A stretch of DNA of 64,000 nucleotides from Palsa-1447 sp964414785 (GTDB taxonomy: Bacteria > Verrucomicrobiota > Verrucomicrobiia > Opitutales > Opitutaceae), in contig CAYPXZ010000018.1 of assembly GCA_964414785.1 (NCBI GenBank), forward strand, positions 1 to 64,000, in the 5' to 3' direction. The notes under the pieces were generated by a model. The model was not told the origin of the DNA, ran no database searches, and saw nothing but the letters and a program-made list of their open reading frames with translations. This document shows positions 1-7,317 of the stretch, one piece after another; the stretch's first letter is position 1, and each line of letters starts with the position of its first letter. Made by a program: the position numbers and the translations under genes.

Positions 1-249
1 CTTCTCGATGTTCGGCGAATTGACCGGGAACACGCGCTCGACGCCCTCGCCGTAGCTGATCCTGCGCACCGTGAAGGTCTCGTGGATTCCGGAACCCTTT
101 CGGGCGATCACGATGCCGGAGAAGACCTGGATCCGCTCCTTGTCGCCCTCGCGGACCTTTGTGTGCACGCGCACGCCATCGCCGACTTTAAACGGCGGAG
201 TGTCTTTTTTCACCTGGCTGTCGGTGATTTCCTTGATGATCGGGTTCAT
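1..249 (-). CDS. rplS: 50S ribosomal protein L19 (partial, 3' end outside window)
   Basis: Structural protein of the large ribosomal subunit, located near the 30S interface. The visible 83 N-terminal residues start MNPIIKEITDSQ and include a basic SH3-like core (VGDGVRVHTKVREGDKERIQ, then FSGIVIARKG) and SYGEGVERVFPVNSP, all diagnostic of L19. The ATG at 249 is the natural start. The reading frame stays open to the window edge, so roughly the last 30 residues are missing. It lies 31 bp downstream of trmD on the same strand, the usual trmD-rplS order, and is probably co-transcribed with rpsP and trmD. Confidence 0.96.
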   Translation of the reverse strand, partial: MNPIIKEITDSQVKKDTPPFKVGDGVRVHTKVREGDKERIQVFSGIVIARKGSGIHETFTVRRISYGEGVERVFPVNSPNIEK

Positions 250-280
250 GGCTATTGCCTTGTTTGTGTTTGATTGAAAG

Positions 281-952
281 TTACTTGAGAAGATCTGGGC
301 GGACGATTCTGGTCTTTTCCAAGGCACGTGCGGCTCGCCATTTTTCAATCTCGGCATGGTTGCCGGAAAGGAGGACTTCCGGCACGGACATGCCCCGAAA
401 TTCGGCGGGACGCGTGTATTGAGGAAAGTCGAGCAACTTGCCGGTGAAAGATTCGTGCGTCAACGACTTTTCCTCTCCGAGGACGCCGGGGATGAAACGG
501 CTGAGCGCGTCGATCACGACGGCGGCGGCCAAGGTGCCGTTGGTCAGCACGTAATCACCGATGCTCAGCTCGAGGTCGATCGAGGTGTCCCTTATTCTCT
601 GGTCGATACCCTCGTAATGCCCGCTTAGGAGTATGAGGTGGCCCTCCTTCGCCAGGCCGGTCGCGATCGCCGAGGTGAACGGCACGCCGTCAGGCGTCAG
701 GTAGATGCGCTTGCAGCCCGGCGTCTGCAGCTGCTCTATCGCCGCGACCACGGGCTCGGGTTTCATCACCATCCCGGCGCCGCCGCCAAACGGCCTGTCG
801 TCCGCGGTCCGGTGCTTGTCGGTCGTCCAGGCGCGCAGGTCGTGGACCGCAACGCTCAGCAACTCTCTCTCGAGGCCCTTGCCAAGGATGCTCTCGGCGA
901 GGAAGCCGTCGAGCATCCGCGGGAACAGCGTAAGTACGTCAATGCGGGGCAT
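281..952 (-). CDS. trmD: tRNA (guanine-37-N1)-methyltransferase
   Basis: SAM-dependent SPOUT methyltransferase that makes m1G37 in tRNAs reading CNN codons and so prevents +1 frameshifting. The 223-aa length is typical for the family. Visible motifs are DDRPFGGGAGMVMKPEP (51-67), LSGHYEGIDQRI (109-120), SIGDYVLTNG (130-139), and LLDFPQYTRPAEFRG with LLSGNHAEIEKWR near the C-terminus. Residues around 110-140 belong to the trefoil knot that binds SAM. I chose the ATG at 952, giving MPRIDVLTLFP, because sequence upstream in this frame is low-complexity and overlaps rpsP. It sits between rpsP and rplS. rimM, which usually intervenes, is absent here. Confidence 0.97.
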   Translation of the reverse strand: MPRIDVLTLFPRMLDGFLAESILGKGLERELLSVAVHDLRAWTTDKHRTADDRPFGGGAGMVMKPEPVVAAIEQLQTPGCKRIYLTPDGVPFTSAIATGLAKEGHLILLSGHYEGIDQRIRDTSIDLELSIGDYVLTNGTLAAAVVIDALSRFIPGVLGEEKSLTHESFTGKLLDFPQYTRPAEFRGMSVPEVLLSGNHAEIEKWRAARALEKTRIVRPDLLK

Positions 953-983
953 GGTGCCCCTTTCTCCCCGGAGGCGGAACGCC

Positions 984-1283
984 TCAGGTGGCCGCGGCCG
1001 GGGCGGGAGCTGCCGCCTCGGTTGCCGCAGGTGCCGCGGTGGCGCCACGGCGCGCCCGCTTGATGATGGAGTGGAGCGTGTCGGTCGGCTTCGCGCCCTT
1101 GCCGATCCAGTAGTCAACGCGGTCGAGCCTGATGTTGACCTGCTGGCCCTTCGTGCGGGGGTCGTACGTGCCCACGGTCTCAACCGCGTCGCCATCGCGG
1201 CGCGAGCGTGTCTCTGCGACAACGATACGGTAGTGCGGCTGGTGCGTGGAGCCGATGCGGGAAAGGCGGATTTTGAGTGCCAT
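984..1283 (-). CDS. rpsP: 30S ribosomal protein S16
   Basis: Small-subunit ribosomal protein needed for 30S assembly. The protein is 99 aa and begins MALKIRLSRIGSTHQPHYRIVVAE, with the family hallmarks RDGDAVETVGTYDP and RVDYWIGKGAKPTDTL. The last roughly 20 residues are an Ala/Pro tail typical of high-GC lineages. It is the first gene of the rpsP-trmD-rplS group, with a well-placed promoter about 36 bp upstream of the start codon. The spacing to trmD is 31 bp. Confidence 0.97.
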   Translation of the reverse strand: MALKIRLSRIGSTHQPHYRIVVAETRSRRDGDAVETVGTYDPRTKGQQVNIRLDRVDYWIGKGAKPTDTLHSIIKRARRGATAAPAATEAAAPAPAAAT

Positions 1284-1325
1284 GAAAGGGAATTATCGCG
1301 TGTGTTCTATTTGGAAAAGGGGCTG

Positions 1326-1354
1326 ATAACACCGAGCGGCGCCGGCCTTGTCAA
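1326..1354 (-). promoter_or_regulatory. Sigma70-type promoter of rpsP-trmD-rplS
   Basis: Read on the minus strand, a perfect -35 box TTGACA (1354-1349) is followed by a 17-bp spacer and the -10 box TGTTAT (1331-1326, 4/6 to consensus). This predicts a start site near 1319 and a leader of about 36 nt before the rpsP ATG at 1283. Both boxes and the spacing are seen directly. The assignment to rpsP follows from orientation and distance. Confidence 0.65.
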
Positions 1355-1413
1355 GCGCCTAGGACCCCGGGGGGTTATGGCAGGCCGTTGACCGGTCCCC
1401 CCTTTAGGAGATT

Positions 1414-2415
1414 GTGTCCTTTTTGGGCCGGCCGATCATGCAGACCGGAAACCGGATAGCCCCTTTTTTCGACATCCTTCCACCCTTGAACCTCCGCCCT
1501 ACGCTCCTTGCGGGAATGGCCTTTTTCTCGGCCGCGATCTTCGCCGAGGAGCCCGCCAAGCCCATTCTTTACAACTACTTGGAGGGAGACGGGGGCGTTG
1601 AGCTCGACCGGGCCATCAAGGACGCCTACGGGCCGAACTACACGATCATCAACACGACCCGCTCGGACGGCTATGTGGAGCCCGCCCCTGTTTCGGGGGA
1701 GATGCCGTCGTCGCCAAAGAACGAAATCGGGCAGCGCATGGCCGGGTACGTCCTTGTCAGCTACCTCGTGACGGCCGAGGGCCTTGTCGCCGACCCGAGG
1801 GTGCTCAAGACGACCAACGACGCGCTGAGCAGGGTCTGCCTTGAGGCGATGCTCGGCTGGCGCTTCACCCCGGGCAAACTCAAGGGCGCCCCGGTGGCGA
1901 CCACGGCGGCCCAGGAGTTCACGTTCGGCCCGGTGGGTGCCACCAGCGGGTACGAGAAGACCGGGTTTGTGGTCTACCAGCCCCAGGATGTCCTCATCAA
2001 GCGGATGCCGCCGTCGACGGTCGTGTCCGCGTACCTGGCGCGCCTCGAGGCGGTGGCGCACAACTTCTTCGTTGGGACGACGACCCCGGAGACCTTCCAT
2101 ATCGTCGTGGTCGCCCGGCCGGGGGGGCTCACCCGGGTGTGGCTCATCTCGTCGATCCGGCCGGGAACCTCCCGAGAGCTCGCGCCCCTTAAGAAGCTCA
2201 TTGAGGCGGTCCCTCCCCTGGACCCCGTGGGCGGACCCGTGATCCTTGCCCTCTCGGGCAAGATCGCGGGCGGGGACCGCAAGGAGGCGCCGGACGCCGA
2301 CGGCTACCGCTACCCGGTGCCCCAGGAGTGGCGCGAGCTCGTGCGTGCAATGCCAGAACCACCGCCCTTCTCCTCCGACGCCTTCCTGGATCTCCTCTGG
2401 CCCGGCGGCAATTGA
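1414..2415 (+). CDS. TonB C-terminal-domain protein (energy-transducer-like)
   Basis: Predicted exported or inner-membrane-anchored protein. A hydrophobic segment lies around residues 28-44, and residues 110-172 resemble a TonB C-terminal domain: GYVLVSYLVTAEGLVADPRV, then CLEAMLGWRFTPGKLKGAPV. In TonB proteins this domain contacts outer-membrane receptors. The Pro-rich spacer and the ExbB/ExbD neighbours of a true TonB are absent, and the last 160 residues match nothing I recognise, so a TonB-like periplasmic role is more likely than classical energy transduction. The start is uncertain. GTG 1414 lies only 3 nt after an AGGAG, and ATG 1438 is the next option. Verrucomicrobia carry many such short TonB-domain proteins (family knowledge). 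Confidence 0.6.
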   Translation: MSFLGRPIMQTGNRIAPFFDILPPLNLRPTLLAGMAFFSAAIFAEEPAKPILYNYLEGDGGVELDRAIKDAYGPNYTIINTTRSDGYVEPAPVSGEMPSSPKNEIGQRMAGYVLVSYLVTAEGLVADPRVLKTTNDALSRVCLEAMLGWRFTPGKLKGAPVATTAAQEFTFGPVGATSGYEKTGFVVYQPQDVLIKRMPPSTVVSAYLARLEAVAHNFFVGTTTPETFHIVVVARPGGLTRVWLISSIRPGTSRELAPLKKLIEAVPPLDPVGGPVILALSGKIAGGDRKEAPDADGYRYPVPQEWRELVRAMPEPPPFSSDAFLDLLWPGGN

Positions 2416-2476
2416 GCGCCGGCCGAGGGCCTTTGCGGTTGACCGCGGCGTCCGCGGCGCAGAACGTGGACCCTCC

Positions 2477-3580
2477 ATGCTCAAAGCAGGCATCGTCGGG
2501 CTTCCCAACGTGGGCAAGTCCACCCTCTTCAACGCCGTCACCCGATCGCGAAAGGCGGAGGCCGCGAACTATCCCTTCTGCACGATCGACCCCAACGTCG
2601 GCGTGGTGACCGTCCCCGACGATCGGCTGGCCGTCCTGCAGAAGATCGCCAAGACGAACGTCGTCATCCCCGCGGCCATCGAGTTCGTGGACATCGCGGG
2701 GCTCGTGGCGGGCGCGAGCAAGGGCGAGGGCCTGGGCAACCAGTTCCTCGCGAACATCCGCGAGGTCGACGCGATCGTGCACGTCGTCCGGTGCTTCGAG
2801 GACGCGGACGTGGTCCACACGATGGGCTCGGTCGACCCGGTGCGCGACATCGAGGTCGTCACGACCGAGCTGGTGCTGGCCGACCTGGACGCCGTGCAGA
2901 AGCGCCTGGACAAGACCCAGAAGAAGGCGAAGAGCGGCGACAAGGAGGCCCACGCCGAGGTCGTGCTGATGGAGCGCCTCATCCCCCACCTCAACTCGAA
3001 CAAGCCCGCGAACATCCTCCCCGCGACCGAGGACGAGGTGAAGCTGCTCAAACTCTTCCAGCTCCTAACGGCGAAGCCGGTCATCTACGCCTGCAACGTC
3101 GCCGAGAGCGACCTTGCCAACGCTGAGAAGAACCCCTTCGTCGAGAAGGTCGCGGAGTTTGTCCGGGCCCACCATGACGCGGCCTACGTGCCGATCAGCG
3201 CGCGCATCGAGTCCGAGCTGATCGACCTTGCCGCGGACGAGGCGAAGGCGTTCCTGAAGGACCTGGGCGTCGACGACTCGGGGGTTTCGTCGCTTATCCG
3301 GGCGACCTATACCCTCCTCGGACTGCAGACCTACTTCACGGCGGGAGAAAAGGAGGTCCGCGCGTGGACCATCAAGAAGGGCTGGAAGGCGCCGCAGGCG
3401 GCCGGAGTGATCCACACCGACTTCGAGAAGGGCTTCATCAAGGCCGAGGTCGTCTCCTACTCCGACCTGTCCAGGCTCGGCAGCGTCGCCGCCGCGCGGG
3501 AGGCCGGGAAATACCGCCTCGAGGGCAAGGAATACGTGTTCCAGGACGGGGACGTGGCCCTTTTCAGGTTCAACACCTAA
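2477..3580 (+). CDS. ychF: Redox-regulated ribosome-binding ATPase YchF
   Basis: OBG-type P-loop protein that prefers ATP over GTP and binds ribosomes. The ATG at 2477 gives 367 aa (usual about 363). Walker A GLPNVGKST is at residues 8-16, followed by the G3 region VDIAGLVAGASKGEGLGNQF. The atypical G4 motif (NVAE instead of NKxD, in ACNVAESDL) explains ATP preference in this family. The C-terminal TGS-type domain is seen as TYFTAGEKEVRAWTIKKGWK and HTDFEKGFIKAEVV. Upstream in-frame codons overlap the preceding gene and do not look coding. The gene stands alone on the plus strand. Confidence 0.97.
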   Translation: MLKAGIVGLPNVGKSTLFNAVTRSRKAEAANYPFCTIDPNVGVVTVPDDRLAVLQKIAKTNVVIPAAIEFVDIAGLVAGASKGEGLGNQFLANIREVDAIVHVVRCFEDADVVHTMGSVDPVRDIEVVTTELVLADLDAVQKRLDKTQKKAKSGDKEAHAEVVLMERLIPHLNSNKPANILPATEDEVKLLKLFQLLTAKPVIYACNVAESDLANAEKNPFVEKVAEFVRAHHDAAYVPISARIESELIDLAADEAKAFLKDLGVDDSGVSSLIRATYTLLGLQTYFTAGEKEVRAWTIKKGWKAPQAAGVIHTDFEKGFIKAEVVSYSDLSRLGSVAAAREAGKYRLEGKEYVFQDGDVALFRFNT

Positions 3581-3611
3581 GGTCCTCCGGGCTTCGGCAA
3601 AGCGGCGGAGG

Positions 3612-3628
3612 CACCCCGAAAAGGGGTG
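3612..3628 (+). terminator. Short hairpin after ychF
   Basis: CACCCC (3612-3617) and GGGGTG (3623-3628) form a 6-bp stem with a GAAAA loop, 32 bp after the ychF stop. No T-run follows, so termination is only a possibility. Confidence 0.25.
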
Positions 3629-3707
3629 GCCGCAGCAGTCATTCGAAAAATCAGACTTGACGCAAAATCCGCGCGAATACTAAATGCGAGTGAATCTCAA
3701 TCGCATC

Positions 3708-4058
3708 ATGAAGATCCAACGCCTCTCTTGCCTGATTCGCCTCGCTGGATTTCTATTATTCTTTTCACAAGCGACTTATGCTTCTGATTCGGCAGGGCCG
3801 GTCGTGGAGATCCATTTTGCTGACGGCCATTTCGTGCCGGAAAAGCTCTCCGTCCAGGCCGGGTCGCCATTCGTGATCAAGGTCGTCAACCTGAGCAGCG
3901 AGCGGATCGAATTCGAGAGCTTCAAGCTCAACCGCGAGAAGGTGGTCGAGCCCGGCAAGACCATCCTTGTCAAGGTCCCGGCCCTCCGTCCGGGCACCTA
4001 TGATTTCTTCGACGACTTTAACGAGAAGGTCCCCGAGGGCTCGATCGTCGCCCAGTAG
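3708..4058 (+). CDS. Cupredoxin-domain periplasmic protein
   Basis: Small exported protein with a signal peptide (MKIQRLSCLIRLAGFLLFF, cleavage probably near TYA-SDS) followed by a roughly 95-residue cupredoxin fold of the EfeO/FTR1-associated type: VEIHFADGHFVPEKLSVQAG, then EFESFKLNREKVVEPG and RPGTYDFFDDFNEKVPEG. Relatives usually read FFGDFH in the last motif. Here the His is Asn and there is no Cys, so metal binding may be altered. I prefer ATG 3708. ATG 3684 (8 residues longer) overlaps a weak promoter-like pair (TTGACG 3657, CTAAAT 3680). The next gene, 23 bp on, encodes a predicted outer-membrane protein, suggesting a two-gene unit. Confidence 0.7.
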   Translation: MKIQRLSCLIRLAGFLLFFSQATYASDSAGPVVEIHFADGHFVPEKLSVQAGSPFVIKVVNLSSERIEFESFKLNREKVVEPGKTILVKVPALRPGTYDFFDDFNEKVPEGSIVAQ

Positions 4059-4081
4059 CCGCTCCACCCCTTCGCCTCCCA

Positions 4082-4933
4082 ATGAACACGCGCAGACTTG
4101 CGACCCTCGCCGCCCTTGCCCTGGCCGCGGGCTCAACCCTTTCCACCCGGTGCCTCGCCCTTGTCGACGCCTGGGAGTTCGAGGTCTATCCGTACAACAC
4201 CCTCTCCAGGGGTATGGCCGAGTTCGAGACCGACAACTCGTTTGTCTCCTCCGGCCACGAGCTGGGGGGCGACGGCCTCTCCAACGGGACCGTCCCAAGC
4301 CGGCGCACCTGGTACAATTCCTACGAGGTGACGTACGGCCTTACCGACCGGATCGAGGCGGCGCTCTATCTCAACATGGCTGAGCCCGCGTCCGGGGGGC
4401 TCAGGTGGGCCGGCGACAACCTGCGCCTAAGGGGCAGGCTCTTTGACGAGGAGACGCTCCCCGTGAACCTTGGTTGGTACCTCGAGCTGGAGTGGCACAA
4501 GACGCCGCAGTTCGACGACGCCGTGAGGGAGCTCGAGTTCCGCCCCATCATCGAGAAGGACTTCGGCCGGCTGGCGCTCATGGTGAACCCGAAGTTCGAG
4601 AAGGTGCTGGCCGGAGCCGGTCACGACCAGGGCGTCGAGTTCGGCTACGACGCCGCCGTCCACTACCGCTGGACGCGGCGCCTTTCCCCGGGACTGGAAT
4701 TCTACGGCGGCACGGGGCTGATCGACCAGGCCGATCCGGGGACGAGCCAGCAGCACTACATCTTCCCGACGGTCTGGGGGGAATTTCCGGGCGGACTCGA
4801 GTACAACTTCGGCGTCGGCTACGGGTTGACCCGCGGCTCCGACCGGGTCGTGTTCAAGTTCAACGTGGAGCTGGAGGGGTTCGTCGGGGCCATCATAAAG
4901 AAGGCGTCCTCCGACCGGGGCTGGTTTTTCTAG
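4082..4933 (+). CDS. Predicted outer-membrane beta-barrel protein
   Basis: Exported 283-aa protein with an N-terminal signal peptide (MNTRRLATLAALALAAGS, cleavage near residues 25-30). The rest is rich in alternating aromatic/polar strands such as VNLGWYLELEWHKT, FGYDAAVHYRWTRRLSPGLEFYGGTG and LEYNFGVGYGLTRGSDRVVFKFNVELEG, and ends in RGWFF, a terminal aromatic as in many barrels. No porin or TonB-receptor plug is visible. It follows the cupredoxin gene by 23 bp. Such pairs can accompany metal uptake, but no FTR1 permease is present here, so the substrate is unknown. Confidence 0.6.
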   Translation: MNTRRLATLAALALAAGSTLSTRCLALVDAWEFEVYPYNTLSRGMAEFETDNSFVSSGHELGGDGLSNGTVPSRRTWYNSYEVTYGLTDRIEAALYLNMAEPASGGLRWAGDNLRLRGRLFDEETLPVNLGWYLELEWHKTPQFDDAVRELEFRPIIEKDFGRLALMVNPKFEKVLAGAGHDQGVEFGYDAAVHYRWTRRLSPGLEFYGGTGLIDQADPGTSQQHYIFPTVWGEFPGGLEYNFGVGYGLTRGSDRVVFKFNVELEGFVGAIIKKASSDRGWFF

Positions 4934-4945
4934 GCCGGCGCCGGG

Positions 4946-5704
4946 TCACCTGCCGACGACGATCCCCGCCGCCGCCAGCTCGCGCCGGATCCGCCGGGCA
5001 AAGCCCGCCGCCCCTGGGCTGTCCCCGTGGATGCAGAGGGTCTCGGCCTGGATCCGGATGCCCCCGCCGTCGATCGTTCGCGCGACGCCGTCGCGCGCGA
5101 TGCCCAGGGCCTGGCTCGCCGCCACACCCTCGTCCTGGATGACGCCTCCCGGCTCGGACCGGGGGGCGAGCGTTCCGTCGCGCATGTAGGCGCGGTCCGC
5201 AAAGGCCTCGCGCAGCACCCTTAGGCCGGCCTCGGCCGCCACCGCCGCCAGCGCGCTTCCCGAGAGCGCTATCAGCGTCCAGGAGGCGCCCGACTGCCTT
5301 CCGTCCTCGAGGAGGGCCGCCACGACGGCCTTCGAGAGCGCCGGGTCGCGCGAGACCAGGTTGTAGAGCGCCCCGTGGAGCTTCACGTGCCCCACCCTCG
5401 CCCCGAAACCCTGGGCCACCCTGACGAGGACCTTGGTCTGGCCGATGACGAGGGACGCGGCCTCCCTTGCGCTGACCGGCAGCTCCCTCCTTCCAAAATG
5501 CTCCCTGTCGGCGAAGCCCGGGTGCGCGCCGATGGCGGCCCCGCTCCGGAGCGCCAGCTCGACGGCCCTCCTCATCGTGGCCATGTCGCCCGCGTGGGCG
5601 CCGCAGGAGATGTTCACCGAGGACACGAGCGGGACGAGTTCCTCGTCGAAGCCGCACCCCTCCCCCACGTCGGCGTTCAGGTCGACCGATGAACCCGGGC
5701 TCAT
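4946..5704 (-). CDS. pxpA: 5-oxoprolinase subunit A (LamB/YcsF family)
   Basis: Subunit of the ATP-dependent PxpABC enzyme that hydrolyses 5-oxoproline to glutamate. The 252-aa length is typical. Visible family motifs are VDLNADVGEGCG, VNISCGAHAGD, IGAHPGFADREHFGRR, GHVKLHGALYN, EAFADRAYMRDGTLAPRS and CIHGDSPGA. The start at 5704 overlaps the pxpC stop by 4 bp (ATGA), which argues for translational coupling. It is last in the minus-strand order recN-pxpB-pxpC-pxpA and ends 12 bp from the convergent outer-membrane gene. Confidence 0.95.
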   Translation of the reverse strand: MSPGSSVDLNADVGEGCGFDEELVPLVSSVNISCGAHAGDMATMRRAVELALRSGAAIGAHPGFADREHFGRRELPVSAREAASLVIGQTKVLVRVAQGFGARVGHVKLHGALYNLVSRDPALSKAVVAALLEDGRQSGASWTLIALSGSALAAVAAEAGLRVLREAFADRAYMRDGTLAPRSEPGGVIQDEGVAASQALGIARDGVARTIDGGGIRIQAETLCIHGDSPGAAGFARRIRRELAAAGIVVGR

Positions 5705-6630
5705 AGGGACGTGATCTTTGCGGCGAGCCCCTGGCGAAGGAGCGCGAGGCGATGCTCCTCCGCGCGGGCCAGCGCATGCGCCTCCTGCACCGTCGACCTC
5801 TTGAACCTCACGTAGTCCCCCGGCGCCAGCTGGGCGAGCAGGGGGATGTCCGCCGACGCGACATGGGCGATCCGCGGGTAGCCCCCGAGGGTCTGGGCGT
5901 CGGCCATCAGGACGATGGGGTTTCCGTCGGGGGGAACCTGGATCGTTCCGGGGGCAACGGCGCTTGAGATGAGCTCCTCGCCCGTCGTTCGGGTGATGGG
6001 CACGCCCTCCAGGCGGATGCCCATCCGGTTGGAGCGGGCGGTGACCAGGAACCTCTCCGCATAGAGGGCCTCTCCAAACTCCGCGGCCTGCGACCCGGGA
6101 GTGACCCGCACGGTCGGCTCCCGCGAGTACTGGGGAAGAATCCGCTCGTCGATGCTCCAGTGCCCCGAGAGGAGCCGCTCCGACGGGACCGAGCGGATGA
6201 CGTCGCCGTCGCGCAGCGCCCGCCCCTCGAACCCCCCGAAGCCTCCCGGCAGGAACGTGCCCCGGCCCCCCATGACCGACTCGACGTCGATCCCCCCGCA
6301 GATCGAGAGGTAGGCGCGGCAGCCCTGCAGGCGCGTCCCGAACTTGAGACGGTCCCCGGCATGCACCCGGAACGGCCTCCACGAGGGGATCCCCTCGAAG
6401 CGCGCCCCGCACACCGATATCCAGCCGTCCTTCTCGAACTCGAGTTCGGGGGCGGTGAGCGTGATCTCAAGGGCGGCCAGGTCCTCGGCGTTGCCGACCA
6501 GCAGGTTTGCGAGCCGCAGCGCAACGGGGTCCGCGGCGCCGCCTATCGGCACCCCCTGGGCGAGGTGGCCCCTGCGGCCCAGGTCCTGGACCGTCGTCAT
6601 CATCCCGGCCGAGATCACCCTTATTTCCAT
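5701..6630 (-). CDS. pxpC: 5-oxoprolinase subunit C (KipA-like biotin-dependent carboxyltransferase family)
   Basis: Large subunit of PxpABC, homologous to allophanate hydrolase subunit 2. The start at 6630 gives 309 aa beginning MEIRVISAGMMTTVQDLGR. Family motifs present are GHLAQGVPIGGAADPVALRLAN, RAYLSICGGIDV, RGTFLPGGFGGFEGR, RSNRMGIRLEG and DAQTLGGYPRIAHV. It overlaps pxpB by 10 bp upstream and pxpA by 4 bp downstream, so the three subunits are probably made together. A longer in-frame reading upstream lies inside pxpB and is not supported. Confidence 0.95.
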   Translation of the reverse strand: MEIRVISAGMMTTVQDLGRRGHLAQGVPIGGAADPVALRLANLLVGNAEDLAALEITLTAPELEFEKDGWISVCGARFEGIPSWRPFRVHAGDRLKFGTRLQGCRAYLSICGGIDVESVMGGRGTFLPGGFGGFEGRALRDGDVIRSVPSERLLSGHWSIDERILPQYSREPTVRVTPGSQAAEFGEALYAERFLVTARSNRMGIRLEGVPITRTTGEELISSAVAPGTIQVPPDGNPIVLMADAQTLGGYPRIAHVASADIPLLAQLAPGDYVRFKRSTVQEAHALARAEEHRLALLRQGLAAKITSL

Positions 6631-7316
6631 GAGTCGAATTCCTCGGCGGTCATCGGCCGGAATCGGACGCGGTCCCCGGGCTTGAGGAGGGCGGCCGGCT
6701 CCTCGCGGGGTCTGAAGAGAGCGAGGGGCGTTCGGCCGATGATCTGCCATCCCCCGGGGGAGGCGATCGGGTAGACGCCGGTCTGCGAGCCCCCTATGGC
6801 GACCGAGCCCGCGGGGACGCGGGCTCGCGGGCTGTCGCGCCGGGGAGTTTTCAAGGGATCGGGCAGCCCCCCCAGGTAGGGGAAGCCCGGGGTGAATCCG
6901 ATGGCGTGGACCATGTAGTCGGCGCCGGAATGCAGCGACGCCACGTCGTCGGCGCCGATCCTGCAGTGCTCGCAGACGACCTCCATGTCGGGACCATGCT
7001 CCCCGCCGTAGAGCACGGGGATTTCAAGGAGCTTGGCGCCGAGGGCGCCCGGCGCCGACCTCGCGCGCTGGGAGCAGGCCTCCAAAATGCGGCAGACGCT
7101 CTCGTACGCCCCACCCTGTCCGTCGGGAAACTGGGCCGAGTCGTAGAAGACGGTGACCGTGGCGTAGGCCGGGACGATGTCGGTGATGCCCCGCGCCCTG
7201 GCGGCCGCGACCGCGTCGGCGAAATTGAGCACGGACTTGAGCGTCGCCGCGTCGATCCCCGAGCCCAGGGTCGCCACGACCGCCAGATCGCCAAGAGGTT
7301 CAAGCTTCAATGTCAT
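6621..7316 (-). CDS. pxpB: 5-oxoprolinase subunit B (KipI-like)
   Basis: Allophanate-hydrolase-subunit-1 / KipI-like partner of PxpC. The start at 7316 gives 231 aa (MTLKLEPLGDLAVVATLGSG). Diagnostic segments are IPVLYGGEHGPDMEVVCEH, YMVHAIGFTPGFPYLGGLPDPL, RRDSPRARVPAGSVAIGGSQTG and YPIASPGGWQIIGRTPLALF. The reading begins 1 bp after the recN stop (7318), so it is likely transcribed with recN. The upstream in-frame extension lies within recN and was not used. Confidence 0.95.
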   Translation of the reverse strand: MTLKLEPLGDLAVVATLGSGIDAATLKSVLNFADAVAAARARGITDIVPAYATVTVFYDSAQFPDGQGGAYESVCRILEACSQRARSAPGALGAKLLEIPVLYGGEHGPDMEVVCEHCRIGADDVASLHSGADYMVHAIGFTPGFPYLGGLPDPLKTPRRDSPRARVPAGSVAIGGSQTGVYPIASPGGWQIIGRTPLALFRPREEPAALLKPGDRVRFRPMTAEEFDSWK

Positions 7317-7317
7317 G

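Noticed and set aside
4935..4944. 10-bp palindrome CCGGCGCCGG between convergent genes
   Set aside because: It is too short and loopless to form a useful hairpin, and such palindromes are common by chance in DNA of this GC content.
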